Shown here piece after piece: positions 1-8,603 of a stretch of 64,000 nucleotides of DNA (its first letter is position 1; every line of letters starts with the position of its first letter). Below the pieces are notes generated by a model. It made no database searches. It saw only the letters and a program-made list of their open reading frames with translations, and was not told the origin of the DNA. A program made the translations under genes and the position numbers. The DNA is taken from positions 60,434 through 124,433 of the forward strand of contig NZ_JAULSI010000014.1 of assembly GCF_030711405.1 (NCBI RefSeq). The letters are read 5' to 3'. This stretch comes from Massilia brevitalea. GTDB taxonomy: Bacteria; Pseudomonadota; Gammaproteobacteria; Burkholderiales; Burkholderiaceae_D.

Positions 1-350
1 ATGTTCTTGTAGTTGCTGACGATGTTCACGACCGCGTTCGCGCCGAGTTCCTGGGCGCGCGCCTTCAGGCGCAGCATGGCCGACAGAAAGGCCCAGTTGC
101 AGGACTTCTCGGCCGACTTGCCGAAGGAGTTGGTCTTCTGGCTGGTCTGGTCGGTACCGAGCTTTTTCAGCACGGCCGGGGTCTTCTGCTTGCCGAAGTA
201 GAACTTGACGTCGTCGCCGAGGCGGGACTGGGCGTCGTTGTCGGCCATGGCGGCGTCCAGCGGCATCATCAGCTTGGTATCGCGCGCCTGGGCTGGGAGG
301 GTGCTGCCGATGGCGGCAATGGCGGCGACGGTGAGGATCAGTTTTTTCAT
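1..350 (-). CDS. Small exported protein of the family often labelled 'excinuclease ATPase subunit', 3' end missing
   Basis: The reading frame starts with ATG at 350 and runs off the left edge after about 116 codons without a stop. The N-terminus is a clear Sec signal peptide: MKK, a hydrophobic alanine/isoleucine/leucine stretch, then PAQA before RDTK. The mature part has a KFYFG motif, a KTN-x-F-GKS stretch, one cysteine in the SCNWAF segment, and a C-terminal region rich in 'LGANAVVNI'. This matches small periplasmic proteins that databases commonly mislabel as an excinuclease subunit; nothing in it suggests DNA repair. It lies 98 bp downstream of the lipoprotein gene at the tail of the aryl polyene operon and may belong to it. 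Function is unknown. Confidence 0.7.
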   Translation of the reverse strand, partial: MKKLILTVAAIAAIGSTLPAQARDTKLMMPLDAAMADNDAQSRLGDDVKFYFGKQKTPAVLKKLGTDQTSQKTNSFGKSAEKSCNWAFLSAMLRLKARAQELGANAVVNIVSNYKN

Positions 351-448
351 GTTGTTATTCGCTTGTGGATCGGTGGAAGAAAACCGGCGGCGCTACCCTG
401 CCGCCGGCGACTATCGAAGCGGACAGGATCGTCCGCCGTGCTGCAAAC

Positions 449-1030
449 TCAGTTGACCGCTGCGTCGTCGGCGCCGGTCGGGCCGCCTACGGCCTGGTCG
501 TAGTTGGCGATGACGTAGCTGCTGGCCAGCCTGGACACGCGGGTCAGCATCAGATTGTCCTGCACGCCCAGGGTAAAGCCGCCGCTCATCGCATTCGCGC
601 GCTGGAAGAATTCCGGCGTGGCGATCACCTTGCCGGTGTTGTCGCGGAAGGTCACGCGCATCAGCACGCCCGAGCTGCCGGCCAGCGGACCGAGGAACAC
701 GCGCTTGGTGGTGCTCTTGAACGACATCTCTTCGACGATCGGTTCCACGGTCAGCGTGCGGCCATTGTCCGGGCGGCTATTCCACTGGGCCAGCGACGGC
801 GCCAGGTCCTTGTCCAGGTTGGCGGCGATCTTGCCCAGCGCGGCCGGGTTGCCCTTGTAGCCGGGCGCATAGGCCACCGGCTTGACGTCGATGCGGCCAT
901 AGGACGAGAACGCGGTGGCCGGCGCCGGGTTGTGCGACGACGAAGCCTTGATCTTGGTGGCGCAGCCGTGGATCAGCGGGAGCGCAACCAGGGCAGCAGC
1001 GGCGAGGAGGATGCGGCGGGTGTTCTTCAT
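449..1030 (-). CDS. Outer-membrane or periplasmic lipoprotein, unknown function
   Basis: The product has 193 residues and a type II signal peptide: MKNTRR, a hydrophobic core, then the lipobox LIHGC with the lipidated cysteine at about residue 23. The mature protein has no Asp at +2, so by the Lol rule it would go to the outer membrane. No enzymatic motif is visible; it looks like a compact beta-rich periplasmic domain with an 'FFQRANAMSGGF' segment. The gene begins 3 bp after the stop of the upstream ketoacyl synthase, so it is co-transcribed with the pigment genes. A role in pigment placement at the outer membrane is only inferred from this position. Confidence 0.75.
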   Translation of the reverse strand: MKNTRRILLAAAALVALPLIHGCATKIKASSSHNPAPATAFSSYGRIDVKPVAYAPGYKGNPAALGKIAANLDKDLAPSLAQWNSRPDNGRTLTVEPIVEEMSFKSTTKRVFLGPLAGSSGVLMRVTFRDNTGKVIATPEFFQRANAMSGGFTLGVQDNLMLTRVSRLASSYVIANYDQAVGGPTGADDAAVN

Positions 1031-1033
1031 GGT

Positions 1034-2281
1034 TTATCTCTCTTGGTTGTTGGAAGACCAGCGTTTGAAAATCAGGGACGTGTTGATGCCGCCGAACGCA
1101 AAATTGTTCGACATGACGTACTCGCATTCGAGGCGCCGTCCCTCGCCCCGGATGTAATCCAGTTCCCCGCACTCCGGGTCGATGTCGTTCAGGTTCAGCG
1201 TCGGCGCGAACCAGCCTTCGCGCATCATCTCGATGCTGAACCAGGCCTCGAGCGCGCCGCAGGCGCCCAGGGTGTGGCCCATGTAGCTCTTCAGGGAGCT
1301 GATCGGCATGCGGCTGCCGAACAGCGCGTGCGTGGCCTGGGTCTCGGCCAGGTCGCCCTGCTGGGTCGCGGTGCCGTGCGCGTTCACGTAGCCGATCGCG
1401 TCCGGCGCCAGGCCGGCGTCGTCCAGCGCCAGCTGCATCGCCACCTGCATCGTGGCCGCCTTCGGCTGGGTCACGTGGGTGCCGTCGCTGTTGGTGCCGA
1501 AGCCCACCAGCTCGGCGTAGATGGTGGCGCCGCGCGCGACCGCATGCTCATACTCTTCCAGGATCAGGCAGCCGGCGCCCTCGCCGATCACCAGGCCGTC
1601 GCGCGCACGGTCGAAGGGGCGCGGCGTGGTCTCGGGCGTATCGTTGCGGGTGCTGGTGGCGAACAGGGTGTCGAACACGGCCGCCTCGGTGGCGCACAGC
1701 TCCTCGGCGCCGCCGGCGATCATCGCAGTCTGCTTCCCGCTCTGGATCGCCTCGTAGGCATAGCCGATACCCTGGCTGCCCGAGGTGCAGGCCGACGAGG
1801 TGGTGAACACGCGCCCGGTCACGCCGAAGAACACGCCGATGTTCACCGGCGCCGTGTGCGCCATCATCTTGATGTAGGTGGTGGCGTTGATGCCGCGCGT
1901 GGTGCGTTCTTCCATCATGCGCCCGAAGTCGCCGATGGCGCTTGGGGTGCCGGCCGAGGACCCGAAGGACACGCCGACCTTGCCGCTACTGAGCATGGGA
2001 TGGTCCAGCAGGCCCGCATCCTGCAGCGCCAGTTCGCTGGCGCGGGTGGCGAGCAAGGCCACGCGGCCCATGCTGCGCATGGTCTTGCGGTTGAAGCGCG
2101 GCGACAGTTCGAATGGCGCGGCCGGCGCGCCGAGGCGCGTGTTCAGGCCCTCGTAGTCGGCCCAGTCATCCATGCGCACGATGGCGTTGCGGCCGGCGCC
2201 CAGGCGCGCGCGGACCGTGGCCCAATCGTTGCCGAGCGGGCTGATGCCGGCCATGCCGGTGACGACGACGCGGCGCTTCAT
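1034..2281 (-). CDS. apeR: Beta-ketoacyl-ACP synthase of the aryl polyene type II PKS (ApeR-like)
   Basis: This 415-residue FabF-type condensing enzyme has the full Cys-His-His triad: Cys165 in SSACTSGS, His302 in NAHGTATQQGD and His336 in YMGHTLGACG. It should carry out decarboxylative Claisen condensation with malonyl-ACP. The start is ATG at 2281, which overlaps the stop of the upstream reductase gene by 4 bp (ATGA). A longer open frame continues upstream but only shadows that reductase. The symbol follows position: it is the last member of a DUF3261-KS-DH-KR-KS block identical in order to apeN-O-P-Q-R. In the characterised system the second KS has an accessory or initiating role; which role applies here cannot be read from sequence. 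Confidence 0.9.
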   Translation of the reverse strand: MKRRVVVTGMAGISPLGNDWATVRARLGAGRNAIVRMDDWADYEGLNTRLGAPAAPFELSPRFNRKTMRSMGRVALLATRASELALQDAGLLDHPMLSSGKVGVSFGSSAGTPSAIGDFGRMMEERTTRGINATTYIKMMAHTAPVNIGVFFGVTGRVFTTSSACTSGSQGIGYAYEAIQSGKQTAMIAGGAEELCATEAAVFDTLFATSTRNDTPETTPRPFDRARDGLVIGEGAGCLILEEYEHAVARGATIYAELVGFGTNSDGTHVTQPKAATMQVAMQLALDDAGLAPDAIGYVNAHGTATQQGDLAETQATHALFGSRMPISSLKSYMGHTLGACGALEAWFSIEMMREGWFAPTLNLNDIDPECGELDYIRGEGRRLECEYVMSNNFAFGGINTSLIFKRWSSNNQER

Positions 2282-3012
2282 GCCAGGCCTCCGTTCACCG
2301 ACAGCACCTGGCGCGTGACGTAACCCGCGTCTTCCGACATCAAATAGCTCACCGCCGCCGCCACTTCGTGCGGGCGGCCGACGCGGCGCGCCGGGATCAT
2401 CTTCAGCGCTTCTTCCATCGGTACTTCCTCGATCATGTCGGTCTCGATCAGGCCGGGCGCCACGCAGTTCACCGTGATGCTGCGCTTGGCCAGTTCCAGC
2501 GCCAGCGCCTTGGTGGCGCCGATGATGCCGGCTTTCGCTGCGCTGTAGTTCACCTGTCCCCGGTTGCCGACCAGGCCGGACACCGAGGCCATGGTCACGA
2601 TGCGGCCCGGCTTGCGGCGCTGGACCATCGGCATCACCAAGGGGTTGAGCACATTGAAGAAGCCGTCGAGATTCGTGCCCAGCACCTGGTCCCACTCCTC
2701 TCCGGTCATGGCCGGGAAAGCGGTATCGCGCGCCACACCGGCATTCGCCACCACGCCGTAGTAGCAGCCATGGGCCTCGATGTCGGCCAGCAGCGCGGCG
2801 CCCGTCGCATCGCGTTCTGCGATATCGAACTGCAGCACGCGCGCCTGCCCGCCATCGGCATTGATACCGGCGGCGACCGCATCGGCTTCCTCGCGCCGGC
2901 TGCGGCAATGCACGACCACCGTGTATCCGTCGCGCGCCAGGCGCTGGGCGATGGCCTTGCCGATGCCGCGCGACGAGCCGGTCACCAGCACACTCTTGTC
3001 TTTACTACTCAT
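2278..3012 (-). CDS. apeQ: 3-oxoacyl-ACP reductase (FabG-like), aryl polyene ketoreductase
   Basis: A 244-residue classical short-chain dehydrogenase. The NADP-binding glycine motif TGSSRGIG is at residues 11-18, NAG follows near residue 90, and the catalytic Ser-Tyr-Lys set is visible (ASVSG, then Y-S-A-A-K). It should reduce the beta-keto group after each condensation during polyene elongation. The gene overlaps the dehydratase upstream and the synthase downstream by 4 bp each, so the DH-KR-KS proteins are probably made in similar amounts. The C-terminus 'SVNGGLA' is typical of FabG enzymes. Confidence 0.92.
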   Translation of the reverse strand: MSSKDKSVLVTGSSRGIGKAIAQRLARDGYTVVVHCRSRREEADAVAAGINADGGQARVLQFDIAERDATGAALLADIEAHGCYYGVVANAGVARDTAFPAMTGEEWDQVLGTNLDGFFNVLNPLVMPMVQRRKPGRIVTMASVSGLVGNRGQVNYSAAKAGIIGATKALALELAKRSITVNCVAPGLIETDMIEEVPMEEALKMIPARRVGRPHEVAAAVSYLMSEDAGYVTRQVLSVNGGLA

Positions 3013-3476
3013 TCTGAACTCCGTTGCAAAAACTCTTCAACATTATCTGGCTGGAAGACGGTGATCGTGGCCGTGGCCAGTTCCTTTACGCTGCCGTCTT
3101 CACTGACTTCCTGAATACAGCAATCGAAGGCACCCAGGCCGTTGTCGCCCTGCAGCGCGCGGTGCACATGGATGGTGAGCACGCTGCCCAGCGCAAACGC
3201 TGGCACCGCACAGGCATAGCGCCGCGTGCCGAGCAGGAAGCCGACGCGCACCGGCTCGCCGCGCTGCGTGGCCACATAACCCGCATGCGCCGCCACCGCC
3301 TGCGCCATGTACTCGACGCCGACCCAGGCGCCGACCACGCCCTTGGCCAGGAACATGGTGTCCGGGCCGATGCGCACCTCGGCCGTCAGGTTCTCTTCGT
3401 CGGCCGACACAAAACTGCCGAGCAGGGACATGGCGCCGCTGTGCGGGACCAGGCTGTGGATGTCGGGCACGGTCAT
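3009..3476 (-). CDS. apeP: Hotdog-fold 3-hydroxyacyl-ACP dehydratase (ApeP-like)
   Basis: A 155-residue single hotdog domain. The N-terminal 'LVPHSGAMSLL' segment carries the family's conserved His, and 'GAWVGVEYMAQAVAAH' forms the central hotdog helix with its conserved Glu. This is the pattern of the ApeP/FabZ-related dehydratase group found in aryl polyene clusters. It would remove water from the 3-hydroxyacyl-ACP to give the conjugated double bond. The downstream reductase starts inside its stop codon. A second dehydratase domain is fused to the adenylating enzyme further up the operon, so two DH activities are encoded, as in the characterised system. Confidence 0.88.
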   Translation of the reverse strand: MTVPDIHSLVPHSGAMSLLGSFVSADEENLTAEVRIGPDTMFLAKGVVGAWVGVEYMAQAVAAHAGYVATQRGEPVRVGFLLGTRRYACAVPAFALGSVLTIHVHRALQGDNGLGAFDCCIQEVSEDGSVKELATATITVFQPDNVEEFLQRSSE

Positions 3477-4666
3477 CCCATCCTCCCGAACACCAGCGCC
3501 GCGTTCGAGCCGCCGAAGGCAAACGAATTGCTCAGCGCGTAGCGGATCGGACGGCCCAGGCGCGCGCCGGGGGCGGCCACGTTCAACGCGGGCAGCGCCG
3601 CGTCAAGCACGCCGTCCCACAAATGCGGCGGCAGTTTGCCTTCAGGGTTATCGTCCTGCATCGCCAGCCAGCAGAAGGCCGCTTCCACCGCGCCGGCCGC
3701 GCCCAGCGTGTGGCCGGTGAACGGCTTGGTCGAGCTCACCGCAATGTCATGGCCGAACAGTTCGGCCACGGCGCGCGACTCCATCGCATCGTTCTGCACG
3801 GTCGCGGTGCCGTGCAAATTGATGTAGTCGATCTCGCCGGCGGCGATGCCGGCGCGGCGCAAGGCCTCGTTCATGGCGATGCGCGCGCCGCCGCCTTGCG
3901 GATCGGGCGCCGACATGTGGTGCCCGTCCGAGGATTCGCCCCAGCCGCACAGGGCCACCGCTGCCGGCTCCTTCGTCATCAGGAACAGTGCCGCGCCCTC
4001 GCCCAGGTTGATGCCCTTGCGGCTGGCGCCGAGCGGGTTGCACTGCACGTCGCTCACCGATTCCAGCGCAGAGAAGCCGGCCACCGTGAAGCAACACAGC
4101 GTATCCACGCCGCCGGTCAGCACCGCATCGGCCAGGCCCATGCGGATCAAACGCGCGGCGCTGGCCATGGCCTTGGCGCTCGACGAGCAGGCGCTCGAAT
4201 GCACATAGGCCGGACCGGCGGTGCCGAGTTCGCGCGCCAGGAACAGGGCCGGCGACGCCATCTCCTGCTGGCCGTAATGGAAGTCGTCGGGCAGCGTGCC
4301 GGTCTCCAGGTGCGCAGCCAGCGCCGCTTCGGTGGCGCCCACGCCCGAGGTGCTGGTGCCGATGATGACGGCGACGCGGCCCGCGCCGTAGCGCGCAATC
4401 GCCGCGTCCACGGCAGGTCGGATCTGCGCCAGCGCGGCCAGCGCCAGCGCGTTGTTCCGGCTGCGCAGCGGCAGCGGCAGGTGGTCAAGCGACGGCAGCA
4501 CGGCGTCGGCCTGGCCCAGCGGCAGCGGGCGGCCCGGCGAGCAGGCGTCGGACACCTGCAGGCCGGAGCACGCTTCATCGAGCAGGCGGCGCCGGATCGC
4601 CTCGCGCTCTGCGCCCAGCGCGCACACCAGTGCGCATTCGTTCAGGTAAAGCATGTCGGTATTCAT
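3473..4666 (-). CDS. apeO: Beta-ketoacyl-ACP synthase, main elongating KS candidate (ApeO-like)
   Basis: A 397-residue ketosynthase with an intact triad: Cys160 in SSACSSSAK, His285 in NLHGTATVQND and His319 in FTGHTLGAAG. The chosen start is ATG at 4666, which overlaps the stop of the DUF3261 gene by 4 bp; the longer open frame would read through that lipoprotein gene. In the E. coli system ApeO pairs with the chain-length-factor-like ApeC for elongation. A candidate partner is encoded at the head of this operon (16453-17184). Assignment of ApeO versus ApeR rests on gene order. Confidence 0.88.
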   Translation of the reverse strand: MNTDMLYLNECALVCALGAEREAIRRRLLDEACSGLQVSDACSPGRPLPLGQADAVLPSLDHLPLPLRSRNNALALAALAQIRPAVDAAIARYGAGRVAVIIGTSTSGVGATEAALAAHLETGTLPDDFHYGQQEMASPALFLARELGTAGPAYVHSSACSSSAKAMASAARLIRMGLADAVLTGGVDTLCCFTVAGFSALESVSDVQCNPLGASRKGINLGEGAALFLMTKEPAAVALCGWGESSDGHHMSAPDPQGGGARIAMNEALRRAGIAAGEIDYINLHGTATVQNDAMESRAVAELFGHDIAVSSTKPFTGHTLGAAGAVEAAFCWLAMQDDNPEGKLPPHLWDGVLDAALPALNVAAPGARLGRPIRYALSNSFAFGGSNAALVFGRMG

Positions 4667-5217
4667 TCGCTGGCCGACACGATGGTCAGCTTGTATTGGT
4701 AGCGCTGGTTGTCCAGCACTGCGGTGCCCTGCCAGCGCGGCAGCCCGCTGTATTGAATCGTCGCCACCACCTCGCCGTTCAGCTTCAGCGTGCGGCGCAG
4801 GCCTTCTTCGGAAATGGTCCAGCCGGCCGGCAGCACGCGCGCGATCTCGGCCACCGGCCATAGGGTCAGCTGCACGTCTTCGAGAACGTCGGCAGCGCGC
4901 ACCTGGGCCGGCAGCATGGCGTGGCGCCATTCGGTCAGTTCCCTGCCGTCGTACTCCAGGCTCAGTACGCGCATGCCGAGCGCCAGGCCGACCAGGCTGA
5001 CCTTGTCGGCGTCGACCTCCAGGGCCGCGTCGAGGTCGTTGGTGTTCCCTGCACGCTGCACCGTCAGGTGCTGCTGCACGCTGATGGTTTCTCCCAGCGC
5101 GGCAGGGGCCAGGCGCAGGCCGAGGCGCGCCGGGCCTTCCGTCCTGGTCGCACAGCCGGTCACGGCCAGCGCGGCGGCGAACAAGGCAACTGCCTTAAAC
5201 GAGGACAGGCTTCGCAT
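4663..5217 (-). CDS. apeN: DUF3261 lipoprotein of aryl polyene clusters (ApeN-like)
   Basis: The protein has 184 residues. A lipoprotein signal peptide ends in VTGC, with the modified Cys near residue 22, followed by ATRTEG. The remaining 160 residues match the DUF3261 type: beta-rich, with 'LPAGWTISEEGLRRTL' and a C-terminal 'RYQYKLTIVSASE'. Its start lies inside the 3' end of the exporter gene (23-bp overlap), so the two are tightly linked. Together with the LolA-like protein and the MMPL pump it probably forms the route that moves the aryl polyene lipid to the outer membrane; this is inferred from context. Confidence 0.82.
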   Translation of the reverse strand: MRSLSSFKAVALFAAALAVTGCATRTEGPARLGLRLAPAALGETISVQQHLTVQRAGNTNDLDAALEVDADKVSLVGLALGMRVLSLEYDGRELTEWRHAMLPAQVRAADVLEDVQLTLWPVAEIARVLPAGWTISEEGLRRTLKLNGEVVATIQYSGLPRWQGTAVLDNQRYQYKLTIVSASE

Positions 5218-7573
5218 GGATGGTTTCCTTTTTCACGATGAAGCACGGGGCGGCGAACCAGACCAGGGTGGTCCCGATCAGCATGGTCATGCCGAAAGCC
5301 TGCAGCGCCGGCGTGCCGCTCAGGCCCAGCAGGCCAAAGGCGAGGATGGCGCTGGCCGCCGACAGGCCCACCGCCAGCCAGGGCGCGTCGCCGGCATGTT
5401 CGGTTTCTTCCTGCATGAAAATGCCGTAGTCGACGCCCACGCCCAGCAGCAGCATCAGCGCCAGCACATGGAACAGGGTCAGGCTCTGGCCGCCAAAGCC
5501 GAGGAAGGCAAGCGTGGCGATGCTGCCCAGCGCGGTCGGCGCCAGCACGCGCCAGGTGCGGCCCTTGTACCGCGGCAGCAGCACCAGGAACACCACCAGG
5601 TAGGCGCCCAGCACCACCCAGCCCATATCGGCGCGGTAGCGGCCCAGCACCGACGAAATGCCGCCAACCTTGTCGACCCACTGCACGCCCTGCAGCCCGT
5701 CGCTGGCCTTGGCCAGTACCGGGATCGAGGCATAGCGCATGCCGCGCAGGGCGACGATGCTGGCCTGGACACCCTCCACTTCACCCAGCCACAAATGGCG
5801 CCAGGGCTGGCTGGCCGGGGTGCGCATGAAGGTGTCCATGTTCATGGGGCGGCCGTTGGCGCGCAGGTGCTCGGCGGTGGCAGCGGCCCATGCCGGATCT
5901 TCGCCGATCTCGCGGCCGAGGGCGGCCAGCGGACCGTTCGCGCTTAGGAGCTTGTCGTTCACCAGCGCCAGGCGCGCGGCCTGCGTCTGGCGCGACGGCA
6001 CCCAGTTCGACAACGCCTGGTAGCCGGCGATGTGGCCCTGGCCGATCAGGGCGTCGAGGCGGCGTTTCAAGGCTTCCTCCCGCTGCAGCACTTCCTCGGC
6101 GGTGGCGCCGCGCACCAGGTAGTACTGCACCGGGCTCGGTGCATCGAGCAGCTTGCCCAGCTTGATCTGGTCGCCGATGAGGGCCGGCGGCGAGGATTGC
6201 AGCGAGCGGATGTCGTCGTTCGTGCCCAGGCGCGACCAGCCGAGCGCCGCGAACACCGTCATCATTACCAGCGGCACGACCGCGCGCGGTCCCTGCGGAA
6301 AGCGCGGCCAGGCCAGCACCAGGCCACGGTAGCGGCGCGCCAGCCAGCCCGGCTTCAGGGTGTCGGCCTTGATCAGCACCGGGAACCAGCACACCACGGT
6401 CAGCCAGGCAAACACCAGGCCCAGGGCCGAGAACACGGCCATGTGGCGCAGGCCGGGAAAAGGCGTCAGGGCCAGGCCCAGGTAGCCGATCACTGCGGCC
6501 AGGAGCGTGAAGGCCAGGCCGGGCAACAAGCGGCGCAAAAGGCGCGGCGAATCGACGGCCTTGTCGGCGCCGAGACGGTGGCAGAGGAAGTAGATGCCGT
6601 AGTCCTGGGCAACGCCGATCAGGCTCGCGCCGAACACGAGGGTCAGCAAGTGGATGCGGCCAAACAGCAGCCAGCACAGCGACAGCGCGCCAAGAAAACC
6701 CACGCCGATCGACAGCAGGGTCAGGCTGATCGGCTTGACCGAGCGGAAGGTCAGCCAGGTCAGCAGCACGATGCCGATCAGCGAACCGGCGCCGATGGTG
6801 TGCACTTCGCGGCTGGCCTGGGCGCCGGCGGCAGCGGCGTGCAGGACCACGCCGGCGGTGATGATCTCGCTCGCCGGCACGGCTTGAAGCGCGGCGGCCT
6901 TGGCCGCGTCCAGCAGCGGCACCACGCTTTGCTGGGCGCCGAGCGAGAAGGCCGATGGCTTCAGGGTGTAGGTGAGCAGCACGTACTCGCGCCCTTCCCC
7001 ACTGACGAACAGGCGGCCGTCGCGCGGGCGCACCGGGGTTTCGCCGGCGCGTTCCTGGGCCCAGCCGGCAAACAGACCGAAAGGATCGTCGCGGAAGGCG
7101 CCGAGTTTGGGGCCGGAGAAGGCGCTATACAGGCGCGCCAGCGCGGACTCGGTCCAAAACTGGGCCGGCTGCTCGCGCAGCTGCTTTTCCTGCGCGGCGC
7201 CGATCAGCAGCGCCGCATGCGGCTGCAGGCTGGCCAGCCAGTTGGCCTGCGATTCGTCGCCCATGGCGTCGAAGGAAATCAGCTCGGCATGCGGCTGCAA
7301 GACCTTGCGGTAGGCGTCTGCGGCCTGCCCCGCATCCTGCCACTCTTTCGCACCGACCAGCACCACCACGCGCTGCTGGGCGCTGTCGACCATGTGGGTA
7401 AAGGATTGCTGCAGCACCGGGTCGCGCTCGTCGAGCGGCAGCAGCGCCAGGATGTCGGTATCCGGCGTGATGCGCTGGCCCAGCCACAGCCAGGCGTTGT
7501 GCCCGACCAGCAGGCAGACCACCAGCGCCCACAGCAGCGCCAGGCGCTTGCTAGCGTTTCCCTTGATGTTCAC
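5195..7573 (-). CDS. apeM: MMPL/RND-family exporter (ApeM-like)
   Basis: A 792-residue integral membrane protein with the two-fold architecture of MMPL lipid exporters. One N-terminal helix is followed by a large periplasmic loop of about 220 residues. A helix bundle ('GSLIGIVLLTWLTF', 'LTLVFGASLIGVAQDYGIYFL') comes next, then a second periplasmic loop and a second bundle ('VLALMLLLGVGVDYGIFM'). The intramembrane acidic residues in the two 'DYGI' motifs are those used for proton coupling in this superfamily. It probably moves the finished aryl polyene or its lipid conjugate across the inner membrane. It overlaps the LolA-like gene by 4 bp and the DUF3261 gene by 23 bp. Confidence 0.9.
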   Translation of the reverse strand: MNIKGNASKRLALLWALVVCLLVGHNAWLWLGQRITPDTDILALLPLDERDPVLQQSFTHMVDSAQQRVVVLVGAKEWQDAGQAADAYRKVLQPHAELISFDAMGDESQANWLASLQPHAALLIGAAQEKQLREQPAQFWTESALARLYSAFSGPKLGAFRDDPFGLFAGWAQERAGETPVRPRDGRLFVSGEGREYVLLTYTLKPSAFSLGAQQSVVPLLDAAKAAALQAVPASEIITAGVVLHAAAAGAQASREVHTIGAGSLIGIVLLTWLTFRSVKPISLTLLSIGVGFLGALSLCWLLFGRIHLLTLVFGASLIGVAQDYGIYFLCHRLGADKAVDSPRLLRRLLPGLAFTLLAAVIGYLGLALTPFPGLRHMAVFSALGLVFAWLTVVCWFPVLIKADTLKPGWLARRYRGLVLAWPRFPQGPRAVVPLVMMTVFAALGWSRLGTNDDIRSLQSSPPALIGDQIKLGKLLDAPSPVQYYLVRGATAEEVLQREEALKRRLDALIGQGHIAGYQALSNWVPSRQTQAARLALVNDKLLSANGPLAALGREIGEDPAWAAATAEHLRANGRPMNMDTFMRTPASQPWRHLWLGEVEGVQASIVALRGMRYASIPVLAKASDGLQGVQWVDKVGGISSVLGRYRADMGWVVLGAYLVVFLVLLPRYKGRTWRVLAPTALGSIATLAFLGFGGQSLTLFHVLALMLLLGVGVDYGIFMQEETEHAGDAPWLAVGLSAASAILAFGLLGLSGTPALQAFGMTMLIGTTLVWFAAPCFIVKKETIHAKPVLV

Positions 7574-8172
7574 AGCAGCGCCGCCTCTTCCGGCAGCATG
7601 GCGCCGGCGCCGGTCTTGATGTCGGAGAAGCTGATGTCGGTGCGGTCGCCGCTTTCCTCGGCCATGTGGATGGTGCGCACGTAGGCGCCGCCGTCGAGCG
7701 AAATGGCGCCGATGGCGCGCGCCACCGCCGGGTTGCGCGCCTTCAGCGCCACCTTCCAGCTGTCGTTCGTGGCCGAGCCGTCGACCTCGAACAAGGCGTC
7801 GAGCTGGCCCAGGTCGCCGGCCAGCAGCGAGAACAGTACGCCATTAATCATGCGCACGGTCGGCTCCTGGCTCGCGTCGAGGCGCATCGCCACGCGGTCG
7901 CCCTGCATGTGGACGATCTCGTCGCGCTTCAGGCGCAGCGTGTTCGGGAAGGGTTTGAGGGTACGCCACAGCACGCCCTTGCCGGCCACCACGCAGAAGC
8001 GGCCGCTGGACGCCAGCGGCTTCTTCATGCCGGCCAGGGTCTTGGTCTGGCTGAAGCTGCCGCACAGCTGGTCCGGCTTGGCCAGCATGGCCTGGATCTT
8101 GGCAATCGGGGCAGCAGCTTGCGCGCCGGCGCAGGCCAGGCTCAGCGCGGCGGCGATCAGGATGCGTTTCAT
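7570..8172 (-). CDS. apeL: LolA-like outer-membrane lipoprotein carrier (ApeL-like)
   Basis: The product is 200 residues long, with a Sec signal peptide (MKRILIAAALSLACAGAQA, cleavage after AQA). The mature domain resembles LolA: 'CGSFSQTKTLAGMKKPLASSGRF' type beta strands, 'WRTLKPFPNTLRL', and 'ISFSDIKTGAGAMLPEEAALL' at the end. The start at 8172 is preferred over the longer frame because it gives the signal peptide and a 4-bp overlap with the thioesterase gene. In this setting it most likely chaperones the pigment lipid through the periplasm rather than serving general lipoproteins. Confidence 0.85.
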   Translation of the reverse strand: MKRILIAAALSLACAGAQAAAPIAKIQAMLAKPDQLCGSFSQTKTLAGMKKPLASSGRFCVVAGKGVLWRTLKPFPNTLRLKRDEIVHMQGDRVAMRLDASQEPTVRMINGVLFSLLAGDLGQLDALFEVDGSATNDSWKVALKARNPAVARAIGAISLDGGAYVRTIHMAEESGDRTDISFSDIKTGAGAMLPEEAALL

Positions 8173-8603
8173 GGTGCGGGTACTCCCAGTTTCTCGAACA
8201 GGATGGCGGGCGAGGCAAAGCACATCTCGCCGCTGTGGACGTCGACCGCCACTTGCGTGGTAGTGGCGCGGTTCAGGCGCTTGCCGCTGGCGGCGTCGCT
8301 GATCAGATAGTCGATGCGCAGGCGGTTTTCCCACTCGACGATCTCGGCGCGCAGCAGCAGGCGCTGTCCAAAGGTGGCCGGGCCGGCGTAGCGCAAATTC
8401 ATTTCGATGATCGGCCAGGCATAGCCCGATGCTTTCATCTGCTCATAGTTGTAGCCGATCTTGTCGAGCAACGCGCAGCGCGCCACTTCCAGGTACTTCA
8501 CGTAGTTGCCGTGCCAGACGATCTGCATTGGATCCAGGTCGAAGAACTGGACGTGCATTTCCACTTCGGCCCACCAGCGGCTGGGCTCTTTCACCTTACG
8601 CAT
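8169..8603 (-). CDS. apeK: Hotdog thioesterase of the 4HBT family (ApeK-like)
   Basis: A 144-residue YbgC/4HBT-type hotdog protein. The catalytic region is present: 'FFDLDPMQIVWHGNYVKYLEVAR', in which the Asp of the D-x-x-x-x-x-x-H-x-N-Y pattern and the Glu on the central helix can be seen. It would hydrolyse an acyl-ACP or acyl-CoA thioester, either to release product or to edit stalled chains. It overlaps the ammonia-lyase gene by 8 bp and the LolA-like gene by 4 bp. Confidence 0.85.
   Translation of the reverse strand: MRKVKEPSRWWAEVEMHVQFFDLDPMQIVWHGNYVKYLEVARCALLDKIGYNYEQMKASGYAWPIIEMNLRYAGPATFGQRLLLRAEIVEWENRLRIDYLISDAASGKRLNRATTTQVAVDVHSGEMCFASPAILFEKLGVPAP

Noticed and set aside
1..350. 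DNA repair role implied by the common 'excinuclease' label
   Set aside because: The product is a small signal-peptide-bearing protein without ATPase motifs.
365..2323. A 652-residue plus-strand open frame over the lipoprotein and ApeR-like genes
   Set aside because: It spans two well-supported minus-strand genes and has shadow-type composition.
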